DNA of 64,000 bases from Martelella radicis. GTDB lineage: Bacteria; Pseudomonadota; Alphaproteobacteria; Rhizobiales; Rhizobiaceae. Shown one piece after another: positions 32,305 through 41,013 of the stretch (position 1 is the first letter of the stretch; each line of letters opens with the position of its first letter). The stretch is taken from NCBI RefSeq assembly GCF_014196625.1, contig NZ_JACIDZ010000009.1:124001-188000 (forward strand). Reading direction: 5' to 3'. The position numbers and the translations under genes were made by a program. The notes beneath the pieces were generated by a model, which saw nothing but the letters and a program-made list of their open reading frames with translations, searched no databases and was not told the origin of the DNA.

Positions 32305-32513
32305 GATAGAAGCCTCCCCAACTGAAACATGAACGGAATTTTAAAACGATTCGTAGTGTATGAGGATTGGTAAGCGCAAGCGAAAACTGCATCGGTAAGA
32401 TGTCATGCAAGAGCAATGTTTAAGGCCACCGCCTTACATGTTTTCGGGCATCGGCAAAACAGAGCCCACCGAGACTGCGCTTTGTCGTGCTCCCTGTGAC
32501 CGCCTCGTCTTGT

Positions 32514-32645
32514 GCCGGGATAATCCTTGGCTCCCCACCACCGGCATCCTACGCGTTATCTCAAATGAATAGCCAGGAGATCACGATGGCGACAATACGC
32601 AAGCTCAGAGGACGCTGGCAGGCACAGGTGCGCCGTCGCGGTTTG
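32514..32645 (+). repeat. Integrase-associated repeat, copy C (intact leader)
   Basis: This is the reference copy: GCCGGGATAATCCTTGGCTC, a 60-bp leader with AGGAGAT, then the integrase start at 32586. It shares most bases with copies A and B through GTGCGCCGTC. Spacing between copies is about 2.8 kb and 2.3 kb. Confidence 0.8.
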
Positions 32646-33578
32646 AAGCCACGCTGCAAGTCTTTCGACAGCAAGGCAGAGGCCGAGAAGTGGGCGCGTG
32701 ATCTGGAGGCGCAGGTCGACAGGTTCGGTGCTGCACCGGATACGCGCCTTCTTGAAGTGACAACGCTCGGCAATCTGCTTGAGCGCTATCAGCGTGAAGT
32801 GTCGCCAACCAAGCGCGGTGCCGTGCAAGAAATCCAGCGCATCGATGTGCTGCGCCGCCATGACCTCGCCTACCGGACGCTCATAGGGCTGTCGCAGCAG
32901 GATATCGCCTCGTTCCGTGATGAGCGGCTTGCGAGCGTCGCGCCATCCACTGTCGTGCGGGAGCTGGCGATCGTCAGCCATGTTATTGAGGTCGCCATCC
33001 GCGACTGGGGCTACCCGCTGAGCCGCAACGTGGTGAAGCTGGTGCGTCGTCCAGTGATCCGCAACGAACGCAGCCGACGGCTGAAGCGGGATGAAGAGCA
33101 GCGACTGCTGGCTGGCTGCGATGCCGGTCAGATCCCATTCTTCAAGACGCTGATCATTGTCGCCATCGAGACCGGGATGCGCCGTGGCGAACTGCTGGGG
33201 CTTCAGTGGGACGACATTTCGCATAATCGCCGGGTGATCACGCTGCACATGACCAAGAACGGCTCCGGACGCGAGGTGTCTCTGTCGCAACGCGCCTTCG
33301 ACGCGCTCACGACCTGGAAGGCGGAATGTCCCGTAGATCAGTCTGCCGTGTTTCCCACGACGCCCGGCGCACTGGAACAAGCTTGGCGTCGGCTTCTGAA
33401 GCGCACAGGTATCGACGGGCTGCGGTTCCATGATCTCCGCCACGAGGGCGTCAGCCGGTTGTTCGAGCGTGGATTGAACATGATCGAGGTATCGAGCATT
33501 TCCGGTCACAAAGAGCTTCGCATGCTCAAGCGCTACACCCATCTGAGCGCCGACGACTTGGTCAGCCGTCTCGGGTGA
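32586..33578 (+). CDS. Tyrosine recombinase/integrase
   Basis: A 330-residue protein. The arm- and core-binding N-terminal parts (1-160) precede the catalytic domain with R199 in ETGMRRGELL, H282-x-x-R285 in FHDLRHEG, H308 in SGHKE and Y317 in LKRYTHLS. All catalytic residues are present. AGGAGAT lies 7 bases before the ATG. It probably inserted the modules to its left. The same 5' end is repeated at two upstream module borders. Confidence 0.9.
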   Translation: MATIRKLRGRWQAQVRRRGLKPRCKSFDSKAEAEKWARDLEAQVDRFGAAPDTRLLEVTTLGNLLERYQREVSPTKRGAVQEIQRIDVLRRHDLAYRTLIGLSQQDIASFRDERLASVAPSTVVRELAIVSHVIEVAIRDWGYPLSRNVVKLVRRPVIRNERSRRLKRDEEQRLLAGCDAGQIPFFKTLIIVAIETGMRRGELLGLQWDDISHNRRVITLHMTKNGSGREVSLSQRAFDALTTWKAECPVDQSAVFPTTPGALEQAWRRLLKRTGIDGLRFHDLRHEGVSRLFERGLNMIEVSSISGHKELRMLKRYTHLSADDLVSRLG

Positions 33579-35277
33579 CGGCGAAGAGAGAGCAAGCTTT
33601 ACATGCGCGGCCGAATAAGCGCTCCTGTGTCAAGGTTCGGCCAGAAACAGCGCCCAATAGTTGTGTTCGGACGGGCTCATGTAAACGTGCATGCCACTAA
33701 ATAGCATACCTAAGGTAGAATACCTTAACACAAGCTTTCCATTATCTTTACATATTCAGCCGAAAACGCGTTTTTTTGCTCTCGATGTAAAGCTTCGCCT
33801 GCATTTTTGGGTTGTGTTGACCTGGGTGCGTCGCGAACTTCCCGGACGATGAGCTTCATGTTGGTGGAACTCGGTTTTATTCCGTAGATTGATCTATGTT
33901 AGCGCAAAGGGTGACGCCTCAAGTCCTTTTGCGCCAAAGGCGGAAATGTTTTCACGTCGAGATTTGGAAAGCATTGCTGTGGTCAATCAGCAAACCATCG
34001 CCTTTGTATTCTGCAAGCCGGAGGATGCTGCGGAGCTTCGTAAGCGGTGCGTTGCGAATAGCTCCAGAGAACGCCGACGCTTCGGTTCTGGCGCGCCGAC
34101 CTTCTGTTGTCTCTTGCTCGGTGCCGAGAACCCTCCTCAATGGAATAGATTGATCTATCGTTAGCGACACTCCGGCGAATATCGAAGTCCTAGAGATTTT
34201 CAAGCGTGCTGATGGGGATGGTTTCATTCCCGGCAAGAGACGCAGCTTCAATCCTCCTATATCAGGAAATCGGCACAGGCGCTCGTTGGCTGGAGACGCT
34301 GCTGCTGCAGGACAAACACACGAAGCTTTTCGTGGTGCTTACCAGCGTGCAACCTCATGCGAGCCACGTAGACGCGTCCCGGCTGAGAGAGAGCCGGAAT
34401 ATAATCATCCGGCCTAGAAGGCGGGGCTATGACCAAAAGTTTTCTGGCGGGTCTCTGAGAGATACTCACGAGGTGTGGTGGGGAAGGGGTTTTACGCCGA
34501 GCCTACCGTTCTGAGAGCTTGATACAGGTGCTATCTGGCTTGTTTCGCAGGCCCTAAAACGCGTGCACAGACAGGCAACCTTGAGCGACCACCGAAAATG
34601 TATCGGGAGTTCCGCGGTGGTTATGGGAGCACTAATCACAATCGACAGCGTCATCAATTTCGTTCAAATACAGATGCACTCGCCTTCGGCTCCCTGCGCG
34701 GCCCTTCGGGCCTTACCGTCTCGCTCCGCGAGCCGTCCATGTTCTCTCTGTATCTATTGATACTAAAGTCAAATCCTATAAAAAGCAAAATCAAACTGTG
34801 GAAATAGGACTTTTCCCCCACCACGACAGCAGCATACAAGAACCAACGAAATAACGGTTGGGAGCTGCGTTCGCGGCGGGGATTTCTGCGTATAACAGGT
34901 GGTGAAGAGTTCCGGCTAGTTAGGCCCGCTAGGTGGCTTCCATTTACCTAGCAGCACTCCGATATCCTGCCCTTGCGGGCAAAGCGGTTATGATCCGAAG
35001 ATCAATCGCCACGCTCGACTTTCCTTCAATCAGAACGTGGCCGGACGTTGTGGGTGACACATTGCGTCCGTCTTTTACGGCATCCATTTTCACGGTGGTC
35101 CGTGCGGCGATAACCTGGCCAGAGCGTCCAGCGGCTAGCCGGGGAGCTGTTGGCCCGATCTTCCGATCGTCTCTGGCTGACTGATGGTGCCGGTCTGAGT
35201 CCCGGTGTCACCCTTTCGCTTATTGCCAGTATGCTGCTCTTGGACCTAACAACGTTCCGAGAGGGGCCGCGAAAAGA
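33579..35277. other. Gene-poor eroded stretch after the integrase
   Basis: About 1.7 kb with no secure gene. It holds CCTAAGG-type dyads near 33708, an imperfect direct repeat TAGATTGATCTAT-GTTAGCG at 33884 and 34145, and several unconvincing frames in all directions. Composition is lower in G+C than the flanks. It looks like decayed mobile DNA. Confidence 0.5.
33889..34164 (+). CDS. Doubtful frame bounded by direct repeats
   Basis: A 91-codon frame (TTG start; ATG at 33946 possible) containing FSRRDLESIAVVNQQTIAFV, which looks protein-like, then decays to a Cys/Arg-rich tail. It begins and ends inside the two copies of TAGATTGATCTAT. No family was recognised. It may be a remnant of a longer gene. 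Confidence 0.25.
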   Translation: MIYVSAKGDASSPFAPKAEMFSRRDLESIAVVNQQTIAFVFCKPEDAAELRKRCVANSSRERRRFGSGAPTFCCLLLGAENPPQWNRLIYR

Positions 35278-35306
35278 TTGACAGGATAGGAAAATAAACC
35301 TATAAC
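35278..35306 (+). promoter_or_regulatory. Near-consensus sigma-70 promoter
   Basis: TTGACA at 35278-35283, a 17-bp spacer and TATAAC at 35301-35306. No gene follows on this strand; instead a terminator-like hairpin lies 34 bp downstream. This is one of the best core promoters in the window. Confidence 0.6.
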
Positions 35307-35312
35307 TAGTCC

Positions 35313-35370
35313 ATCGTCTTCCCACGGCGATTTTGCATTCCCCGGCGTCTAAACAGCGCCGGGGTTTGCA
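35313..35370 (+). ncRNA. Putative short RNA between promoter and hairpin
   Basis: Transcription from the promoter at 35278 would start near 35313 and reach the hairpin CCCCGGCG-loop-CGCCGGGG (35340-35364) followed by TTTGCAT. That makes a transcript of about 55-60 bases, mostly one stem-loop, as in antisense copy-control RNAs. The T run is weak. No target is visible; existence is inferred. Confidence 0.35.
35340..35367 (+). terminator. Strong GC hairpin with short T run
   Basis: The 8-bp perfect stem CCCCGGCG/CGCCGGGG with a 9-base loop is extended by TGCA/TGCA outside two mismatches. TTT follows. It may also end leftward transcripts, since GAATGCAAAA lies on the other side. It separates the short unit from the serine recombinase. 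Confidence 0.5.
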
Positions 35371-35406
35371 TATCTGTTATAGCAGAGAATCAAGGTAAGT
35401 TGAAGT

Positions 35407-35982
35407 TTACTTTTTGTGGGCGGTCGAAGTTTCTTGTCTCAGCAATCGAGAGAGCGTGCGCGGATGGACCTGGTATTCACCCGCCACCTCGGCGATGGTT
35501 CGGTTGGCCGCAACTGCTGCTCGGGCCTCTCTCAGCTGATCGGCGCTCAGCGCGGGCCTTCTGCCGATGCGGCTGCCTCTGGCGCGGGCGGCGTCCATCC
35601 CTGCCTTCGTGCGCTCGCTCACCAGTGACCGCTCGAACTCAGCCATGGACGCAAGCAGGTGGAAGAGCAGTCGTCCGCCGGACGTGCTGGTGTCGATGCT
35701 CTCGCTCAGGGACCGGAATTCGACGCCGCGCTCATCCAGGTCTCGCACAAGCCGGATTAATTCGAACAGCGAGCGCCCGAGGCGATCCAGCCGCCACACG
35801 GTCAGCCGGTCGCCGGGTCGCAGCCTCTTCAGCAACTTGGTCAGTCCCGGGCGAGCGAAATCAGCACCAGAGACACCCTGGTCGGTGAATACCGTTCGGC
35901 ATCCGGCCGTTGCCAGGGCCGTCCGCTGCAGATCGAGATTCTGCTCTGTCGTGCTGACCCGCGCATATCCGAAATCGCTCAT
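35407..35982 (-). CDS. Serine recombinase (resolvase/invertase family)
   Basis: A 191-residue protein from the ATG at 35982. The catalytic domain has the nucleophile Ser10 in FGYARVSTTEQ, the conserved LDRLGRSL motif and ERTKAGMDAARARG at the domain end; a C-terminal helix-turn-helix (IAEVAGEYQVHPRTLSRLLR) completes the Pin/Hin-type layout. It is full length. No inverted crossover sites were recognised nearby. The role could be inversion or resolution of a lost transposon. Confidence 0.88.
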   Translation of the reverse strand: MSDFGYARVSTTEQNLDLQRTALATAGCRTVFTDQGVSGADFARPGLTKLLKRLRPGDRLTVWRLDRLGRSLFELIRLVRDLDERGVEFRSLSESIDTSTSGGRLLFHLLASMAEFERSLVSERTKAGMDAARARGSRIGRRPALSADQLREARAAVAANRTIAEVAGEYQVHPRTLSRLLRQETSTAHKK

Positions 35983-36202
35983 CGCCACCCTCAAGACCTT
36001 CTGCGGAAAACTAGTTGTGCGGCGTCGATTTTACCCGGTAAGGGATTGATTTATAGGAACCTTTTTGTGCGCTTGTGGATTATCTGTGAGCCGAGAAAGC
36101 CGATTGAAGGAATTCAACAGGTTAGCGAGGCGGCGATTGAAGCGCGACCTTGATCGCAAAACGGTTCCCTTTTGTGCGCTCTTACGCAACGGAACTCACC
36201 GC

Positions 36203-36571
36203 ATGAAATCGCTATATTCGATCGTCTTCAGCCTTTGCCTTGCAACGCCTGCCATCGCCAATGATCAACTCAACAGTGACGTGAAGAGGATGGCTGGTTT
36301 TGCCGGCGATCTCAGAGTGCTCTCAGAAAATTGCGGGGTCTTCGTTGACCCGCTGAACGGCGTGCATATCGCCGAAGCGCTTATCTCCGTGCCCAACATC
36401 GACATGGAAGCGGTCCTGGCATTGATTGACGACGAATATGAGAAGTCAGCCCACTACACCGGTTCCGTCTGCTACCCTGAAGATGGCGAGCGGATCGAGC
36501 AGTTGAAACGTCTCTACAGTTCCGAACTGAACGCTTTGAAACAGTCAGTGGCCCGGGGCGACTATGAGTGA
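36203..36571 (+). CDS. Small exported protein, unknown
   Basis: A 122-residue protein from the ATG at 36203, where a signal peptide begins (MKSLYSIVFSLCLATPAIAN, cleavage after the AIA motif). The mature part has two Cys and resembles a Rap1a/Tai-like helical fold only vaguely; I do not assign it. An upstream in-frame start at 36065 would hide the signal peptide and was rejected. Confidence 0.6.
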   Translation: MKSLYSIVFSLCLATPAIANDQLNSDVKRMAGFAGDLRVLSENCGVFVDPLNGVHIAEALISVPNIDMEAVLALIDDEYEKSAHYTGSVCYPEDGERIEQLKRLYSSELNALKQSVARGDYE

Positions 36572-36582
36572 ACCGGCAGGCT

Positions 36583-37080
36583 TCAGACGGAGCTGTTTGC
36601 CACCAGCCACTTTTCGAGCTTGGCCAACAAGTCGGGTTGCAGCTGCGTGTTGCGCTGAAGAGCCATGCCCAAGGAGGCGTTGAGCTTTGAAAAGCCCATC
36701 TCGAACATCACGTCGCCCATTTTGAGGTGACGTTTCGCCATGATTTCTTTGATCCGCTTGATAGCCTCTGCGGTGAGGTGTCGGTCGCTGGTTGCCAGGG
36801 TGCGACTGCCGGGCACTTTCTTCGTGGGCGCGGCGCGCGCCACCAGCGCGCCTTCAGCGATCAACCAGTTCAGGAATTCGCGTTTTTCGACGCCGCTGGC
36901 CTTGGTCCACGCATTCTTCAATTCGTGAAGCCGTGTCCTTGTCTGCTTGATGCCTGCGGCGACCGAGGCCTCAGTCACCGTGCGATATTTGCCTGCCTTG
37001 AAATCGCTATAGATAGCCGGAAATTCGCGTTTCAGGCGTTCCTCGTAATATGCGCCGTTGCGCACCTGCTTTTTCGCCAT
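36583..37080 (-). CDS. Small helical DNA-binding-like protein next to RM genes
   Basis: A 165-residue protein from the ATG at 37080, starting MAKKQVRNGAYYEERLKREF. KYRTVTEASVAAGIKQTRTR (residues 32-51) reads as a helix-turn-helix, and the middle resembles phage or plasmid replication-type regulators. It lies downstream of the type I restriction operon on the same strand, with a 161 bp gap. A role in regulation or plasmid-like maintenance is possible, but unproven. Confidence 0.6.
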   Translation of the reverse strand: MAKKQVRNGAYYEERLKREFPAIYSDFKAGKYRTVTEASVAAGIKQTRTRLHELKNAWTKASGVEKREFLNWLIAEGALVARAAPTKKVPGSRTLATSDRHLTAEAIKRIKEIMAKRHLKMGDVMFEMGFSKLNASLGMALQRNTQLQPDLLAKLEKWLVANSSV

Positions 37081-37241
37081 GCCATAATCCGATGAATGGT
37101 TCGCGCCAAATCGCTCAGGTGAGTCACAGGCGCGTTTGGCATGGTGGTTGCTGTAATGCAACGCTCAGCGCTGCCGTGCCAGCCAGCGTGCTTCTGTGAG
37201 TCAATGGTGACGCTTTGGGCGCACAGCGCGAGCACCGTTCC

Positions 37242-37991
37242 TCAGTCCGTCTTATCGGGGACGATCTTTTCCCAGCCCAGCATGTGCTCGTTCGTATCGA
37301 GCCATGCCTTGCGTTCTTTCCAGTCGGGCAGGATGCGGCCGACGAGGTCCCAGAATTCCGATTCGTGGTTACGGTGCTTAAGGTGGCACATTTCGTGAAC
37401 GACGGCGTATTCGAGAACCGGTTTTGGCGCGTAGATGAGGTGCCAGTTAAGATTGATCTGCCTGTCTTGCCCGCAGCTGCCCCACATGTGTTTCTGGTCT
37501 TTGATGACGATGCCGCGCGGCTTCAGGCCATGACGATCGCCGTGACGACGCGCGAACTCATGGGCATCATCACGGATGCGCCGTCTCAGCCACAGCCGCA
37601 GGGCGCTTTCGATGAGACTGTCGGCTGACGCTGGAGCAAGATCGCGCGGCGTCTGGATGCGGAAGCCGTTGCGGAAGCTGATTTCAACGAGCGCGCCATC
37701 GAACGGCTCGACGTGAAGTTTTGTCATGCGCCCGCGATAAGGCACCTTGGCTCCGGTCACGAACTGATAGACGCGGGGTTGCGCCCTGGCGCGCACCTCC
37801 ATGTGCTGCAAGGTTTCGATGATCCAGCCACGGCGGCGCTCCAGCACCGCGTTGATCTGTGCATCGGTGGCACTCTCGGGAACGAGCAACTCGAAAGCTT
37901 GCGGCGTGACGCTCAGATTTGCCTTGCTGGCTCGGGCAGAGCGCCGCACCGTATATTCTATCTCGCGCTCGCCGATGCGGAAAACCGGCAT
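37242..37991 (-). CDS. YgjP-like M48-type metallopeptidase
   Basis: A 249-residue protein from the ATG at 37991. The zinc-peptidase motif H-E-M-C-H (VVHEMCHLKHRNHESEFW) with a downstream Glu is present, and KHMWGSCGQDRQINLNWHLI is the family signature. The gene starts 1 bp after the hsdR stop, so it belongs to the restriction operon. Such peptidases are often found beside type I systems; their role there is unknown. The longer frame upstream overlaps hsdR and was rejected. Confidence 0.82.
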   Translation of the reverse strand: MPVFRIGEREIEYTVRRSARASKANLSVTPQAFELLVPESATDAQINAVLERRRGWIIETLQHMEVRARAQPRVYQFVTGAKVPYRGRMTKLHVEPFDGALVEISFRNGFRIQTPRDLAPASADSLIESALRLWLRRRIRDDAHEFARRHGDRHGLKPRGIVIKDQKHMWGSCGQDRQINLNWHLIYAPKPVLEYAVVHEMCHLKHRNHESEFWDLVGRILPDWKERKAWLDTNEHMLGWEKIVPDKTD

Positions 37992-37992
37992 C

Positions 37993-40900
37993 TCAGCGTC
38001 CCGCGAAATGCTTGAGCGCGTAGGTCTCGACCTCATCAGGCACTTCGCGGAATTTCGAAAGTCCGGCCTCATGGGCCATGAGACGCACTTGCTGGCGGAG
38101 ATTCTTGCGCAGACCGTCTTTTTCCCACCAGCCGGCGGGTGCGGAAGCGGGGTCGGTATAGAGCTCTTCGAGCCTGACGGCGAGTTGCGCACCCTTCGAG
38201 CCCGCCTCGAAGCCATTGAGGATATGCAAAATGCCGTAGGCATCGGCGGATAGACCGGTGTCCACATGCGCCTCGTCCTCGTCGGCAATCTCCTTTGCCA
38301 TTTCTTCTGCGGCCTTCAGCTTGTCGGCCCAGCTTAGCTGCGCATTGTCCAGTTTCTGCAGCAACTGACGAAGACGCTCGGAGAACTTGCCATATTGATG
38401 AGGATTGTCATCGATCCGCTCGGTGACGGTCTTGCGCAGCTCCGTGGTCTTGCGGATGGCCGCCGTCATCAGCTCCTCGTCCGTCTTGTCAGCCGGATCG
38501 AACTCCTCCCAGAACTCCGGATCGGTAATGTAGCGCAGCTTGACGGTGACGCTAAGACCGGTCGCCTCCAGGTGCTGCTCCAGCATCTCGCGGATTTTCT
38601 CGCTGTAGTTCATCTGGTCGAAGGCCTGGCGTTTTTCGAAGTGCTGGGTGCCATAGCGCAGGAAATTGGCGATCCACTTCAGGTCGGAGGTAAATTCCAG
38701 AACGCTCGGGTCCGGGCTCAGCGTCTCATAAAGCGCGATGAAGCTGCGCGCCTTGGCCTTGAAGTCGAACCACTTGTCCTCACTGCCGAGGAGTTTCACG
38801 AAGGCATCATATTCCGCCTTCAATCCGTCCTGGTCGTTCGCCTTGCGCTTCAGGGGCTTCATCAGCGCGGCGACAGCCGCATGCGCGGCCCGCAGCTGGT
38901 TGCGAAGATCGTCCAGGTCGCGCATGGCGTTCTTCACGTCATCGGCGCGGTAGGAGGACAGAGCGGCCTCCAGATGACCGGAAACACCGATATAGTCGAC
39001 AATCAGCCCGTTGCGTTTCCTCGCGTCGGAGACGCGGTTGGTGCGGGCGATGGCCTGCAGCAGACCATGCTCCTTCAGCGGCTTGTCGAGATACATCACG
39101 CTTTCAATGGGGCAATCGAAGCCGGTCAGAAGCTTGTCGCAAACGATCAGAAACTGCGGGTCCTCGCCCTTGCGACCGAAGGCCTTCTTCGTCAGCTTCT
39201 CGGCCTCGGCATCCAGATAATGCGCTTTGAGCGCGGTGCGGATCGCCTGCTTATGGGCATCCTCACTCGGCTTGCCGTCTTCCTGATTGATCGAGTAGAC
39301 GCAAGCCGCCATGGCATCGGCCCGGGTCTGTGCTTCCGCAATTTCCAAGCCCTCGGCCTGAAGATCCTCAGCGATGACCTTCGTCAGCGCTTGCTTGTAG
39401 AGGATCACCGCCTCGCGATCGATAGCGACGATCTGCGCCTTGAACCCGTCCGGACGGGCGTATTGCTTGAAATGCGTCCAGATATCATAGGCGATCAGCT
39501 CGATCCGGCGTGGGTGTTTGACCAGATCCTCGATCTGCACGCCGCGCGTCTTAATCTCGTTCAGCTTGTCGTCATCCAGTTCGGCAAACCAGGTGTCGAA
39601 CAGGATATCGATCTTCGCCTCGTCGATATGCCAGTCGGTCTTGCGGCCGGTATAGTAGATCGGCACGGTCGCGCCATCGGCCACGGCGTCGTCGATGCCG
39701 TATTTGTCGAGATAGCCTTCGCCCGGCACGCCAAAATTCTCGTAGGTGTTCTTGTCGTCCTTCTTCACCGGCGTGCCGGTAAAGCCGAAGAAGCGTGCGT
39801 TGGGGAGCGTCGCGCGCAGATAAGCGCCGAGATCCTTCTCCTGGGTGCGGTGGGCCTCATCCACCATCACGATCCAGTTTTCCGAATTGGCGATCGCCTG
39901 CTTCGAGCCCTGGAACTTGAACATGGTGGAGAGCGCGGTGTGTCCGTCCTTGCCGCTGCGGATCAGCGCGTGCAAATCCTTGATGCTTTCGATTGCCGTC
40001 GGGTTCGGCAGGCCGCAGGCAACAAAGGTGCCGCTGATCTGGCTGTGCAGGTCGACGCGATCGGTCAACACCAGAATGTTCGGATTGGTGAGCGCCTCGG
40101 ATTGGATCGTCCTGTGCGTCTTCAGCTTCAGCGCGGCAAACACCATGGTCAGCGATTTGCCGCTGCCCTGGGTGTGCCAGATCAGCCCCTGCCGATGCTT
40201 GCCCTCAATGACGCGGTCAACGATGCGGTTGACGGCGCGGAACTGCTGGTAGCGGCAGATTTTCTTGATCGTCCCGGTCTCGGTCTTTTCGAACACGACA
40301 TAATGGGCGATCAGGTCCAGCAGGCGGCGCGGCTCCAGCAGGCACCAGAGACCCTTGGCAAGCGGATCGGGAAAATCGGCGTCCGTCTTCGGCCACGGAT
40401 CGCGCCATGCGCCGAAATATTTCGAGCCGGAGCCGGTCGCGCCGTAGAGCACCAGCGCCCCGTCGGTGACGATGTTGAAGACATTGGAGAAGAACAGGCG
40501 CGGAATGTCCCGCTCATATTGCCTGATCTGCTCGAAGGCCTCGCCGGTCTTGTCCTTCACATTCAGCGGACTTTTCGCCTCGATCACGACCAGCGGAATG
40601 CCGTTCACATAGACCACGACATCAGGCTTGCGCGTGTTCTCCGCCTTCACCCTGAGCTGATGCGTCACGGAAAACCGGTTGTTGTCGGGGGCGAGAAAAT
40701 CGATCACCCGCAGCGTCTGCCGCGTCACCTGGCCGGTCACCTTGCGGGCATAATCGCCGCGCAACACCTTCAGCCAGGCCTCATTGTCGCTGATCGCCGC
40801 AAGCTCGCCATAGGCGGCCTCGGCAGACGCCCGGTCGATCCCGTTGATGCGCATCAGCGCCTCGATCAGGTGCGGGCGAAACAGAACCTGGTTGTCGCCC

Positions 40901-41007
40901 TCGCGCAAGGTGGCGTGCTCTGTCGGTGCCACAAAGCCATAGCCCATGTCCTGGAGATGTTCGATTGTGGGGCGCTCGGCAAAATGCCATTCGGGGCCGT
41001 GGCTCAT
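37993..41007 (-). CDS. hsdR: Type I restriction enzyme, R subunit
   Basis: A 1004-residue protein. The nuclease site is D129 with E143-x-K145 (KPDVVVYVNGIPLVVIEAKS), followed by the helicase motor with Walker A HTQGSGKS (278-285) and DEAH (383-386) in MVDEAHRTQE. Length and motifs are complete. It translocates and cuts DNA lacking the host methylation pattern, in complex with the M and S subunits encoded upstream. Confidence 0.95.
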   Translation of the reverse strand: MSHGPEWHFAERPTIEHLQDMGYGFVAPTEHATLREGDNQVLFRPHLIEALMRINGIDRASAEAAYGELAAISDNEAWLKVLRGDYARKVTGQVTRQTLRVIDFLAPDNNRFSVTHQLRVKAENTRKPDVVVYVNGIPLVVIEAKSPLNVKDKTGEAFEQIRQYERDIPRLFFSNVFNIVTDGALVLYGATGSGSKYFGAWRDPWPKTDADFPDPLAKGLWCLLEPRRLLDLIAHYVVFEKTETGTIKKICRYQQFRAVNRIVDRVIEGKHRQGLIWHTQGSGKSLTMVFAALKLKTHRTIQSEALTNPNILVLTDRVDLHSQISGTFVACGLPNPTAIESIKDLHALIRSGKDGHTALSTMFKFQGSKQAIANSENWIVMVDEAHRTQEKDLGAYLRATLPNARFFGFTGTPVKKDDKNTYENFGVPGEGYLDKYGIDDAVADGATVPIYYTGRKTDWHIDEAKIDILFDTWFAELDDDKLNEIKTRGVQIEDLVKHPRRIELIAYDIWTHFKQYARPDGFKAQIVAIDREAVILYKQALTKVIAEDLQAEGLEIAEAQTRADAMAACVYSINQEDGKPSEDAHKQAIRTALKAHYLDAEAEKLTKKAFGRKGEDPQFLIVCDKLLTGFDCPIESVMYLDKPLKEHGLLQAIARTNRVSDARKRNGLIVDYIGVSGHLEAALSSYRADDVKNAMRDLDDLRNQLRAAHAAVAALMKPLKRKANDQDGLKAEYDAFVKLLGSEDKWFDFKAKARSFIALYETLSPDPSVLEFTSDLKWIANFLRYGTQHFEKRQAFDQMNYSEKIREMLEQHLEATGLSVTVKLRYITDPEFWEEFDPADKTDEELMTAAIRKTTELRKTVTERIDDNPHQYGKFSERLRQLLQKLDNAQLSWADKLKAAEEMAKEIADEDEAHVDTGLSADAYGILHILNGFEAGSKGAQLAVRLEELYTDPASAPAGWWEKDGLRKNLRQQVRLMAHEAGLSKFREVPDEVETYALKHFAGR

Positions 41008-41013
41008 AAGTGC

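Noticed and set aside
34933-35325. Small frames on both strands before the orphan promoter
   Set aside because: Products are Arg/Ser/Pro-rich, lack ribosome-binding sites and show no recognisable domain.
37992-38288. Longer N-terminus for the metallopeptidase
   Set aside because: The extra 99 residues are low-complexity and antisense-like within hsdR; the family start fits the ATG at 37991.
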